Origin: Pannonibacter sp. XCT-53
Lineage (GTDB): Bacteria > Pseudomonadota > Alphaproteobacteria > Rhizobiales > Stappiaceae
Reading direction: 5' to 3'
DNA: 64,000 nt
Assembly: GCF_009915765.1 (NCBI RefSeq)
Contig: NZ_JAABLQ010000003.1
Span: 186,001-250,000 of the forward strand
Shown: piece by piece, positions 26,150-34,080 of the stretch
How positions within the stretch are numbered: position 1 is the first letter of the stretch
Layout of the letters: each line of letters opens with the position of its first letter
Made by a program: the position numbers and the translations under genes
The notes under the pieces: generated by a model
Told to the model about the DNA's origin: nothing
What the model saw: only the letters and a program-made list of their open reading frames with translations
The model's database searches: none

Positions 26150-27505
26150 ATGATGACCGACACCATCTATGCCCTCTCGAGTGGGTCCCTCCCGTCCGGC
26201 GTTGCCGTCATTCGCCTCAGCGGCCCGGCGGCTCTCGCGGCAGCCGGGCAGCTGACCGGACGCAGCCTTCCCCCACGCAAGGCGACGCTCTGCCGTCTGC
26301 GGCATCCGGCGACGGGGGATGTGCTCGACCAGGCGCTGGTGCTGTGCTTTCCGGCCCCGCAGAGCTTCACCGGCGAGGATGTGGTGGAGTTGCAGTGCCA
26401 CGGGGGCCGCGCGGTGGTCGCTGCCGTCCTCGGGGCTCTGGCAGCGTTGCCGGGGTTGCGTCCGGCCGAGGCTGGCGAGTTCACCCGCCGCGCCTTCGAT
26501 CGTGGCCGCATGGACCTGACCGAGGTGGAAGGGCTGGCTGATCTCATCGCCGCCGAGACCGAGGCGCAGAGGCGGCAGGCGGTGCGGCAGATGGAGGGAG
26601 CGCTCGGCCGGCTCTATGAGGGCTGGCGCAAGCGGCTTGTGCACATGCGGGCGATGATCGAGGCGGACTTCGATTTCGCCGACGAGGACGATGTGCCCGG
26701 AAGCGTTGCCGATGAGGTCTGGATCGAGGCCGCCCGTCTGCGGGACGAGGTGGCAGACCATGTTGCCGCCGCTCCGCGCGGGGAACGTCTGCGGGACGGG
26801 CTGCAGGTCGTGCTGATGGGAGCGCCCAATGCGGGCAAGTCGAGCCTGCTGAACGCCATGGCCGGGCGTGACGTTGCCATCGTCACCGAGGAGGCGGGCA
26901 CCACGCGTGACGTGCTCGAGGTGCATCTCGACCTCGGTGGGTACCCGGTGACACTGGCGGACACCGCCGGGCTCCGCACCGGTGCGGGACGGGTGGAGCA
27001 GGAAGGGATTCGGCGCGCGACAGAACGCGGCCGACGGGCGGATCTCGTGCTCTGGCTGCAAGAGCCGGGCGGGGTGGCGCCGGAGGACCCGGCCAGCGGT
27101 CTGCCGGAGGTGGTCCGGATCGAGTCGGTTCCGGTCTGGTTGGTTCGGACAAAGACTGATCTTGAGACTCATCCGAAACAAGACTCATCCGAAACAGCAC
27201 AGGATTTCCCTGTCTCGGTGGCAACAGGCGTGGGGCTTGCGGCGCTTCTCGAGGCGCTTGCCCGTTTTGCGGGCGACACGTTTGGTCGGGGCGAAGCCCT
27301 CGTGGCGACCCGGGAGCGGCACCGCCATCATCTCCAGTCCTGCCTGGCCGGCCTCGACCGGGCGCTGCAGCTGTCGCATCTGCCGGCAGAGCTGCGCGCC
27401 GAGGAGCTGCGGAGTGCCGGCGACAGCCTCGGGCGGATCACCGGGCGGATCGACGTGGAGGACCTGCTGGATGTCATCTTCCGTGAGTTCTGCATCGGCA
27501 AGTGA
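26150..27505 (+). CDS. mnmE: tRNA uridine-5-carboxymethylaminomethyl(34) GTPase MnmE
   Basis: With MnmG modifies the wobble uridine of certain tRNAs. 451 residues. N-terminal folate-binding domain (MMTDTIYALSSGSLPSGVAVIRLSGP), helical domain, and an embedded G domain with G1 GAPNAGKS at 224-231, TTRD, and DTAGLR; the C-terminus ends in the conserved FCIGK whose Cys is catalytically important. The distal G-domain region (LETHPKQDSSETAQ) is somewhat divergent. Two adjacent ATG codons (26150, 26153) could start it; residues further upstream are non-conserved. Immediately followed by the parS cluster. Confidence 0.95.
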   Translation: MMTDTIYALSSGSLPSGVAVIRLSGPAALAAAGQLTGRSLPPRKATLCRLRHPATGDVLDQALVLCFPAPQSFTGEDVVELQCHGGRAVVAAVLGALAALPGLRPAEAGEFTRRAFDRGRMDLTEVEGLADLIAAETEAQRRQAVRQMEGALGRLYEGWRKRLVHMRAMIEADFDFADEDDVPGSVADEVWIEAARLRDEVADHVAAAPRGERLRDGLQVVLMGAPNAGKSSLLNAMAGRDVAIVTEEAGTTRDVLEVHLDLGGYPVTLADTAGLRTGAGRVEQEGIRRATERGRRADLVLWLQEPGGVAPEDPASGLPEVVRIESVPVWLVRTKTDLETHPKQDSSETAQDFPVSVATGVGLAALLEALARFAGDTFGRGEALVATRERHRHHLQSCLAGLDRALQLSHLPAELRAEELRSAGDSLGRITGRIDVEDLLDVIFREFCIGK

Positions 27506-27728
27506 TGTTTCACGTGAATCCGGACCGTGTCCGAACCGAGCCTTGTTTCACGTGAATCAGGGCTCGTTTCGGTTTCGGATGTTTCACGTGAATCCGGGGG
27601 GGCGTGTCTGCCGGTTCCGGGTCTGCGTTCCGCCTCGACCAGAGGGGAGGGGTGTTGGCCCGGGTGCTGTTTCACGTGAATCCGGTCCATCGGACATCTA
27701 CCGGGTTGGGGGTGATTCACGTGAAATC
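27506..27728. other. Cluster of five parS-like ParB binding sites
   Basis: Five palindromes with core TTCACGTGAA at 27506-27521, 27544-27559, 27580-27595, 27668-27683 (each TGTTTCACGTGAAT..) and 27713-27728 (TGATTCACGTGAAATC). All keep at least 12-13 of the 16 bases of TGTTTCACGTGAAACA. They occupy the whole mnmE-mnmG spacer, 3 kb upstream of parA-parB. The rest of the spacer to 27883 shows no gene. Confidence 0.85.
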
Positions 27729-27883
27729 GTTTTGACCGACGGGGGTGTCATTCCCTATAAGAAGCATCGAACAGGGCCGGCGGGACTTGAGTCCCGGAGC
27801 GTGCTGCATCCGGCCCCTTCAATTCCTGTCCATGTCAGATGAGGCCTTCGCCAGGGGTGGAGGCGCAAGCGGGTGCGGTGCCG

Positions 27884-29758
27884 ATGGCTGAGGCGTTGCG
27901 ATTTGATGTTGTCGTGATTGGTGGCGGTCATGCCGGCTGCGAGGCGGCGGCGGCCTCGGCGCGGCTTGGCGCCCGGACGGCGCTGGTCACCCATCGCTTC
28001 GAGACCATCGGGGTCATGTCCTGCAATCCGGCCATCGGCGGTCTCGGCAAGGGTCATCTCGTGCGCGAGATCGACGCTCTTGACGGATTGATGGGTCGCG
28101 TCGCCGACCGGGCTGGCATCCAGTTCCGGCTGCTCAACCGGCGCAAGGGTCCGGCCGTGCGGGGGCCGCGGGCCCAGGCGGACCGAAAGCTCTACCGGGA
28201 GGCGATGCAGGCCGAGATCCGGTCCACCGCCAACCTCGAGGTTGTCGAGGGTGAGGCGGACCGCCTGCTGCATCGGGATGGTGCCGTCTCCGGTCTCCGG
28301 CTCGCGGATGGACGCGAGATTGCCTGCGCTGCCGTCGTGCTGACCACGGGCACCTTCCTGCGCGGGTTGATCCACATCGGTGATCGCAAGATCCCGGCTG
28401 GCCGCGTGGGGGAGGGGCCGGCGCTTGGTCTCTCGGCTTCGCTGGAGGAGATCGGCTTCGCGCTGGGGCGGCTGAAGACAGGCACGCCGGCCCGGCTGGA
28501 TGGCCGGACGATCGACTGGGCGCGGCTGGAGGAGCAGCCGGGCGACGAGGAACCCGTGCCCTTCTCGACGCTGACCGCCGCGATCACCACGCCGCAGATT
28601 TCCTGCCACATCACCCGCACGACCGACGAGACGCACCGGATCATCCGCGAGAACCTGTCGCGCTCCGCGATGTATTCGGGCGAGATCAAGGGCCGCGGTC
28701 CGCGCTACTGCCCGTCGATCGAGGACAAGATCGTCCGCTTCGGCGACCGCGAAGGCCACCAGATCTTTCTCGAGCCGGAGGGTCTCGACGATCACACGGT
28801 CTATCCCAACGGCATCTCGACCTCGCTGCCGGAGGATGCGCAACTCGCGTTCCTGCGGACGATCCCCGGGCTTGAGGCCGTGTCGGTGCTGCAGGTCGGC
28901 TACGCCATCGAGTATGACCATGTTGATCCGCGCGAGCTGACGACCACTCTGGAGGCGCGGCGATGCAAGGGCCTGTTCCTTGCGGGGCAGATCAACGGCA
29001 CGACCGGCTATGAGGAGGCCGGTGCGCAGGGGCTCGTGGCCGGCCTGAATGCCGCGCTCCGCGCCGGGGGAGGCGCGCACGACTTCGTTGTCGATCGCGG
29101 TCAGGGCTACATCGGCGTGATGATTGACGATCTGGTCACGCGGGGCATCACCGAGCCCTATCGCATGTTTACCTCCCGGGCGGAGTATCGTCTGTCGCTG
29201 CGTGCCGACAATGCCGACCAGCGCCTGACGCCTGCCGGTCTGGCGCTTGGCTGCGTTGGTCCCGTGCGTCGCGCCGCCTTTGAAACGAAGGTCGCGGCGC
29301 TCGAGGCGGCGCGGGATCTCATGCAGGGGCTCAGCATCACGCCGGCCCAGGCGGCGCGTCAGGGGCTGCCCGTCAACCAGGACGGCATCCGTCGCAGCGC
29401 CTTTGATCTCCTGTCCTATCCCGACATGACGCTCGACCGTCTCTATCCGATCTGGCCGGAGCTTGCCGGCATCGCGGCCCCCGTTGCCGAGCAGGTGGCC
29501 ACCGATGCGCTCTATGCGGTCTATCTGGATCGCCAGGCCGCCGACATCGCCGCCCTGCGCCGCGATGAGGCTCTTGCCATTCCTGAAGACTTCGATTTTG
29601 CCGCGCTGTCGGGCCTGTCGAACGAGGTGCGGCAAAAGCTGGAAACGGTTCGGCCCGAAACGATTGGCCAGGCGTCCCGCATGGACGGCATGACGCCGGC
29701 GGCGCTGACCTTGCTCCTGTCGCAGGTGAAGCGGCTCGACCGGCGCGGCGCGGCGTGA
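27884..29758 (+). CDS. mnmG: tRNA uridine-5-carboxymethylaminomethyl(34) synthesis FAD enzyme MnmG
   Basis: FAD-dependent partner of MnmE (formerly GidA). 624 residues beginning MAEALRFDVVVIGGGHAGCEAA, with the FAD GGGHAGCEAA loop, MSCNPAIGGLGKGHL, the GDRKIPAGRVGEGP block, the conserved GQINGTTGYEEAGAQG and a helical C-terminal domain ending in LLLSQVKRL. An ATG 45 nt upstream is in frame but adds a non-conserved stretch; neither start has a strong ribosome site, so the exact N-terminus is uncertain. Confidence 0.95.
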   Translation: MAEALRFDVVVIGGGHAGCEAAAASARLGARTALVTHRFETIGVMSCNPAIGGLGKGHLVREIDALDGLMGRVADRAGIQFRLLNRRKGPAVRGPRAQADRKLYREAMQAEIRSTANLEVVEGEADRLLHRDGAVSGLRLADGREIACAAVVLTTGTFLRGLIHIGDRKIPAGRVGEGPALGLSASLEEIGFALGRLKTGTPARLDGRTIDWARLEEQPGDEEPVPFSTLTAAITTPQISCHITRTTDETHRIIRENLSRSAMYSGEIKGRGPRYCPSIEDKIVRFGDREGHQIFLEPEGLDDHTVYPNGISTSLPEDAQLAFLRTIPGLEAVSVLQVGYAIEYDHVDPRELTTTLEARRCKGLFLAGQINGTTGYEEAGAQGLVAGLNAALRAGGGAHDFVVDRGQGYIGVMIDDLVTRGITEPYRMFTSRAEYRLSLRADNADQRLTPAGLALGCVGPVRRAAFETKVAALEAARDLMQGLSITPAQAARQGLPVNQDGIRRSAFDLLSYPDMTLDRLYPIWPELAGIAAPVAEQVATDALYAVYLDRQAADIAALRRDEALAIPEDFDFAALSGLSNEVRQKLETVRPETIGQASRMDGMTPAALTLLLSQVKRLDRRGAA

Positions 29759-29771
29759 GGGGCTTGTGAAT

Positions 29772-30440
29772 ATGGTTGGGAAAACCCCCAAGGACGGACC
29801 GCATATCCTCAAGGATTTCGCCTCTGTTTCACGTGAAACTGAGGAGCGGTTGAAAACTTACGTGGATCTGGTCTTGCGCTGGCAGCCGGCCCAGAACCTG
29901 ATCTCGCCGGCGACCATCCCGGAAATCTGGCGCCGGCATGTGGCCGACAGCCTGCAGCCGCATCTGGTCCGGCCGGAGGCGAAACGGTGGGTTGATCTTG
30001 GCAGCGGGGCAGGGTTCCCGGGGATCGTGACAGCGATCCTCCTCGCCGATACGCCAGGTGCCCATGTCTATTTCGTTGAAAGCAACCAGCGGAAGGCGGC
30101 CTTCCTGCGCACAGCCCTGCGCGAGACCGGGTCCAGCGGCACGGTGCTCCCTGTACGGATCGAGTCGGCGGCGGAACAATGGACCCATGGTCCGGTCGAT
30201 GCCGTCTCGGCCCGGGCGCTCGCCTCGCTGGATGCGCTGCTGCACTATTGCCGGCGGTTCATGGAGGAGGGCGCTGTTGCCGTTTTCCACAAAGGCCGCG
30301 ATTTTCAGCGGGAGGTTAACGAAGCGTCTCACGCCTGGGGCTTCGATCTGGTAGAAAAGGTCAGTCTCATTGATCCAGAGAGCCGCATGTTGATCCTCTC
30401 CAACCTGGCGGCCCGATCTGTCGAGGAAGGTTCCCGGTGA
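29772..30440 (+). CDS. rsmG: 16S rRNA (guanine527-N7)-methyltransferase
   Basis: SAM-dependent methylation of G527 in 16S rRNA (formerly GidB). 222 residues; SAM loop VDLGSGAGFPGIV and VDAVSARALASL are characteristic. Start: GAGGGG is 9 nt from the ATG at 29772 but only 3 nt from an in-frame GTG at 29766, so ATG is preferred. Contains a near-perfect parS in codons for SVSRETE. Its stop overlaps the parA start. Confidence 0.94.
   Translation: MVGKTPKDGPHILKDFASVSRETEERLKTYVDLVLRWQPAQNLISPATIPEIWRRHVADSLQPHLVRPEAKRWVDLGSGAGFPGIVTAILLADTPGAHVYFVESNQRKAAFLRTALRETGSSGTVLPVRIESAAEQWTHGPVDAVSARALASLDALLHYCRRFMEEGAVAVFHKGRDFQREVNEASHAWGFDLVEKVSLIDPESRMLILSNLAARSVEEGSR
29825..29840. other. parS site inside rsmG
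   Basis: TGTTTCACGTGAAACT, 15 of 16 matches to the parS consensus, the best in the window; it encodes Val-Ser-Arg-Glu-Thr in RsmG. Confidence 0.85.
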
Positions 30441-31264
30441 TGAACAAGCTTCCGGATTCTCCGCGCGTGCTCGCGCTTGCCAACCAGAAGGGTGGCGTCG
30501 GCAAGACCACCACTGCCATCAATCTCGGCACCGCACTGGCCGCCATCGGCGAGCGCGTCCTGGTCGTCGACCTCGACCCGCAGGGCAACGCGTCCACCGG
30601 GCTCGGCATCGACCGGCGTGATCGCGCCCTTTCGACCTATGACATTCTCTGCGGGGACTGTTCCATGGAGGAGGCCGTGAAGGAAACGGCGGTGCCGCGC
30701 CTCTGGGTGGCTCCCTCGACGATGGACCTGCTCGGCCTCGAACTGGAAATCGCCTCCAGCGCCGACCGTGCCTATCGTCTGCGCAAGGCCATCGACCAGT
30801 TCGCCACCTCGCGGCTGTTCCGGGAGATCGGCTTCACCTATGTGCTGGTCGACTGCCCGCCCTCGCTCAACCTGCTGACCATCAATGCGCTGTCGGCGTC
30901 GCACTCGATCCTGGTGCCGCTGCAGTGCGAGTTCTTCGCGCTGGAAGGTCTCTCGCAGCTGCTGTCGACCGTGGAGCAGGTTCGCACCGCGCTCAACAAC
31001 GAGCTGACGATCCATGGCATCGTCCTGACCATGTATGACAGCCGCAACAATCTCTCGAGCCAGGTCGTCGCCGACGTGCGCGAGACGATGGGCGATGCGG
31101 TCTACGAGACCATCATCCCGCGCAACGTGCGTATTTCGGAAGCCCCGTCCTACGGCAAGCCGGCCCTGCTTTATGACCTGAAATGCGCCGGCAGCCAGGC
31201 CTATCTGCGGCTGGCCTCCGAGATCATCCAGCGGGAACGTGAGCTGCGCCGCGTGGCGGCCTGA
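30440..31264 (+). CDS. parA: Chromosome partitioning ATPase ParA
   Basis: Walker-type ATPase that moves ParB-parS complexes from the pole/nucleoid. 274 residues. Deviant Walker A NQKGGVGKTT (15-24, signature Lys17 and Lys22), Walker A' VVDLDPQGNAS, Walker B VLVDCPPSLNLL. The ATG overlaps the rsmG stop by one base, and GAGGAAGG lies 8-9 nt upstream. Followed by parB after 92 nt. Confidence 0.96.
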   Translation: MNKLPDSPRVLALANQKGGVGKTTTAINLGTALAAIGERVLVVDLDPQGNASTGLGIDRRDRALSTYDILCGDCSMEEAVKETAVPRLWVAPSTMDLLGLELEIASSADRAYRLRKAIDQFATSRLFREIGFTYVLVDCPPSLNLLTINALSASHSILVPLQCEFFALEGLSQLLSTVEQVRTALNNELTIHGIVLTMYDSRNNLSSQVVADVRETMGDAVYETIIPRNVRISEAPSYGKPALLYDLKCAGSQAYLRLASEIIQRERELRRVAA

Positions 31265-31290
31265 CGGCGGCCGGTCCCTGTCTCGCTCGG

Positions 31291-31314
31291 AACGCGGCGG
31301 ATGCGCCGCGTTTT
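31291..31314 (+). terminator. Terminator-like hairpin between parA and parB
   Basis: AACGCGGCG pairs with CGCCGCGTT around GATG, then TTTT. The 9-bp stem sits 27 nt after parA and 43 nt before parB. Could attenuate parB relative to parA or be read through. Confidence 0.6.
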
Positions 31315-31356
31315 CCATTCCTGATCCAAGACCAATCGCGCAAGCGGAGAAAAACC

Positions 31357-32283
31357 ATGGCTGAAGACGGTGGACGCAACAAGCGGCTGGGCAGGGGCCT
31401 TGCCGCGCTGATCGGCGATGCGGGCATTGTTCCGGCCTCGCAGGAGCAGGCGGCCGCCCAGGCGGACAAGGCCCCGCCGCGCGACACCCGCAAGGTGCCC
31501 GTCGAGTTCCTCGAGCCCAACCCGCGCAACCCGCGCAAGACCTTCCACGAGAAGGACCTGACGGAGCTGACCGAGTCGATCCGGGAGAAGGGCATCATCC
31601 AGCCCATTCTCGTGCGTCCTGCGGCCGGCAAGCCCAATCATTACGAGATCATCGCCGGCGAGCGGCGCTGGCGGGCGGCCCAGCGGGCCGGCCTGCATGA
31701 CGTGCCCGTGCTGATCCGCGAGATCACCGACCAGGAAGCGCTCGAGCTGGCGATCATCGAGAACGTCCAGCGCGCCGACCTGAACCCGATCGAAGAGGCG
31801 CTCGGCTACGAGCAGCTGACGGCCGAGTTCGCCTACAGCCAGAACGATCTGGCCCGGCTAATCGGCAAGAGCCGCAGTCACGTCGCCAACACCATGCGTC
31901 TGCTGAAGCTGCCGAACGCCGTGAAGGACTATCTGGCCGAGGGGCTGATCACGGCCGGCCACGCGCGCGCGCTGATCACGCTGGAGGATCCGTCGGCGCT
32001 GGCCGAGCTGATCGTCGAGAAGGGTCTTTCGGTGCGCGAGGCCGAGAAGCTTGCCCAGGATCCGGAAATCCTGTCCAAGCTCTCCGGCAGCAAGGACACG
32101 GCGGCCAAGGCCGAGAAGGATGCGGACACCCGTGCGCTGGAAAAGCGGCTGACCGACAGCCTTGGCCTCAAGGTCGCCATCGGGCACAAGCCCGGCAAGG
32201 AATCCGGCGAGATGAAGATCAAGTATGCCTCGCTGGAGCAGCTCGACGAGCTGTGCCGCAAGCTCGGCATCGAAACCCGCTAA
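31357..32283 (+). CDS. parB: Chromosome partitioning protein ParB
   Basis: CTP-dependent DNA-sliding clamp loaded at parS. 308 residues: N-terminal KRLGRGLAALIG (9-20, the ParA-stimulating motif), CTP-binding box GERRWRA (101-107) and ENVQRADLNP (135-144), helix-turn-helix YSQNDLARLIGKSRSHVANTM (about 160-180) for parS reading, linker, and a C-terminal dimerisation domain after 250. All its likely target sites lie within 6 kb upstream. Confidence 0.97.
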   Translation: MAEDGGRNKRLGRGLAALIGDAGIVPASQEQAAAQADKAPPRDTRKVPVEFLEPNPRNPRKTFHEKDLTELTESIREKGIIQPILVRPAAGKPNHYEIIAGERRWRAAQRAGLHDVPVLIREITDQEALELAIIENVQRADLNPIEEALGYEQLTAEFAYSQNDLARLIGKSRSHVANTMRLLKLPNAVKDYLAEGLITAGHARALITLEDPSALAELIVEKGLSVREAEKLAQDPEILSKLSGSKDTAAKAEKDADTRALEKRLTDSLGLKVAIGHKPGKESGEMKIKYASLEQLDELCRKLGIETR

Positions 32284-32308
32284 CGGGTCATCAGGATGGT
32301 CGAATCGG

Positions 32309-32342
32309 AAGCGGTCCGGCTTGTCCGGGCCGCTTTTGTTTT
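32309..32342 (+). terminator. Rho-independent terminator of parB
   Basis: 11-bp stem AAGCGGTCCGG/CCGGGCCGCTT (one T-G pair), loop CTTGT, then a T-rich run TTGTTTTAG. 25 nt past the parB stop. Confidence 0.85.
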
Positions 32343-32365
32343 AGCAACGCCGTTACATCTCAGGC

Positions 32366-32402
32366 GTCATCCCGGACGAGCGTCAGCTCGAGCCGGGATG
32401 AC
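32366..32402. repeat. Short palindromic unit related to the 255-bp repeats
   Basis: GTCATCCCGG ... CCGGGATGAC, with an inner GAGC-GTCA-GCTC stem. It resembles the two arms of the large repeats joined without their central part, and again lies directly downstream of a terminator. Confidence 0.6.
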
Positions 32403-32446
32403 GATGGAGAGACTGTTCTCGGTTCGCCACTTTCTGGCCGCGTTGT

Positions 32447-33490
32447 TTATCGGCGGGACCGGCTTCGCGCGCCGGCGACCCGGGCGAGGGTCAGAAGGGC
32501 TTCGGACAGGACCGGCATGCCGATGCGGTCGTTCAGCCGGGCAATGCGCATTGCCTCCGACAGCCTGTCCATGGCCTTCTCCAGATCCGGTGCCGTCCAG
32601 ATGGTCAGCTGGCGGGTGAGGGCGGTCTTGCGCTTGAAGAACACCGGCGGCCGCACGTTTTCGATCACCTGTGCGGCCGGGGTGCCGCTGTCCACATCCG
32701 CGCGCAGGCGGTGAAGCCACTGGAAATGCGCCAGCGTCTGCCCGGCGATGACGGAGGCGTTGCTGCCGGCCGCATCCAGCCGTTCCAGCCCGTGGTCGAG
32801 GGCGGGCAGGTCTCCGCCGGCGGCCGCGTCGATCAGTTCGGAAAGCTCGAAGGCCGAGGCATCGCCGATGATCGCCTCGATGTCGTCGGTGTCGATCCGG
32901 CCCTTGCCATGGGCATAGAGGCAGAGCTTGCGCAGTTCGCCGCGGCTGGCCATGCGGTCGGCGCCGAGCAGCCCGTGCAGGCTGGCGCGGGCCTCGCGGG
33001 TGATGGTCAGCCCGGCGGCGCGGGTCTCCTCGTCAATGAGCGTTTCCAGGTCTCTGGCCGTGTCCGCGTAGCAGGGAACGGCGACGGCGCGCTTGTCGGT
33101 CTCGAACAGCTTGCGCAGGCCCGTGCCCTTCTTGAGGTCGCCCGCCTCGATCACCACGACAGCCGGGCAATCGAGCAGGTTGACCACAGGCGTGACGGCC
33201 GGCAAGAGGTTGCGGCCGCCGGCATCCTTGACCCAGATGGTGCGGCGACCACCGAACAGCGGGATGGTCAGGGCCTCGTCGATCAGCCGATTCGGATCTG
33301 AAACGACATCCGCCGCATCCAGTTTGGCGAGGCTGAAGGGGTCGTCGTTGCCGGCGCTGTAGGCGGCAACAAGGGCCTGTGCCCGTTCGGACACAAGCCC
33401 CGTGTCGGGTCCATAGACCAGGATCGCGTGGACATTCGCCGGCGGCTTGGCGACAAAACGATCAATGTCGCCGGCTTTCAGCGCGACCAC
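32447..33490 (-). CDS. holA: DNA polymerase III delta subunit
   Basis: Clamp-loader subunit that opens the beta clamp. 347 residues; ILVYGPDTGLVSERA and LDAADV...EALTIPLFGGRRTIWV are typical of the family N-terminal domain, followed by DRMASRGELRKLCLYA and the collar domain. The start is a GTG with GAGGTG a few bases upstream. Lies 14 nt behind lptE in the minus-strand leuS-lptE-holA order that is conserved in many proteobacteria. Confidence 0.92.
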   Translation of the reverse strand: MVALKAGDIDRFVAKPPANVHAILVYGPDTGLVSERAQALVAAYSAGNDDPFSLAKLDAADVVSDPNRLIDEALTIPLFGGRRTIWVKDAGGRNLLPAVTPVVNLLDCPAVVVIEAGDLKKGTGLRKLFETDKRAVAVPCYADTARDLETLIDEETRAAGLTITREARASLHGLLGADRMASRGELRKLCLYAHGKGRIDTDDIEAIIGDASAFELSELIDAAAGGDLPALDHGLERLDAAGSNASVIAGQTLAHFQWLHRLRADVDSGTPAAQVIENVRPPVFFKRKTALTRQLTIWTAPDLEKAMDRLSEAMRIARLNDRIGMPVLSEALLTLARVAGARSRSRR

Positions 33491-33504
33491 GGCATCACCT
33501 CATC

Positions 33505-34080
33505 TCACCGGGCCGTGGCGAAGTAGCCGGCAATGCGGGCCTGGACATCCTGAGCCACCTGCTTGGCTGCACGTTCTTCCGCGTCGCGGCGGGCGCGCAG
33601 GTTGGCAAAGCGCTGGCTGGAGAAGTCATAGGACGCCGTGGCGAAGGACTTGCCCGTCATCAGCGTCCGGTCGGTGGTGATGTCGGACAGGACGAAGGAG
33701 ACGTTCATCGTCGTGGTGTAGGCCGAGGGCACGTCGGCGAGCCGCTCGACACCCACTTCCGACACGCCGATGTTCATGACCATCTTCAGCCGGTACTTCT
33801 TGGCCGGCGGATAGGCGCCGCGCTCGAAGCCGAACAGAAGCTCATTGTAGAGCACGCGCCGGGCGTCGGACAGCCGCATCTCGGTGACCGTGTCGATCCG
33901 GTCGATCTCGATGGCGGCCAGTTCCGTCTGCACGCTTTCGCCGGCCGTACCGGAGACGCTCGGGAGCTGGCCATAGAGCGGCCGCACCTGACAGCCGGCC
34001 AGCAGCACGCCGCTGGCCAGGATCAGGGCAAGCCCGAGGGAGGTGCGGCGCCCGCGCGCCCAAGCATCAGCCAACGACAT
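33505..34080 (-). CDS. lptE: LPS-assembly lipoprotein LptE
   Basis: Outer-membrane lipoprotein plugging LptD for lipopolysaccharide export. 191 residues, basic N-terminus, hydrophobic core TSLGLALILASGVLLAGC with the lipobox LAGC (Cys30), then QVRPLYGQLPSV typical of alphaproteobacterial LptE. Overlaps the leuS 3' end by 14 nt. Sequence conservation in this family is low; the call rests on lipobox, size and position between leuS and holA. Confidence 0.85.
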   Translation of the reverse strand: MSLADAWARGRRTSLGLALILASGVLLAGCQVRPLYGQLPSVSGTAGESVQTELAAIEIDRIDTVTEMRLSDARRVLYNELLFGFERGAYPPAKKYRLKMVMNIGVSEVGVERLADVPSAYTTTMNVSFVLSDITTDRTLMTGKSFATASYDFSSQRFANLRARRDAEERAAKQVAQDVQARIAGYFATAR

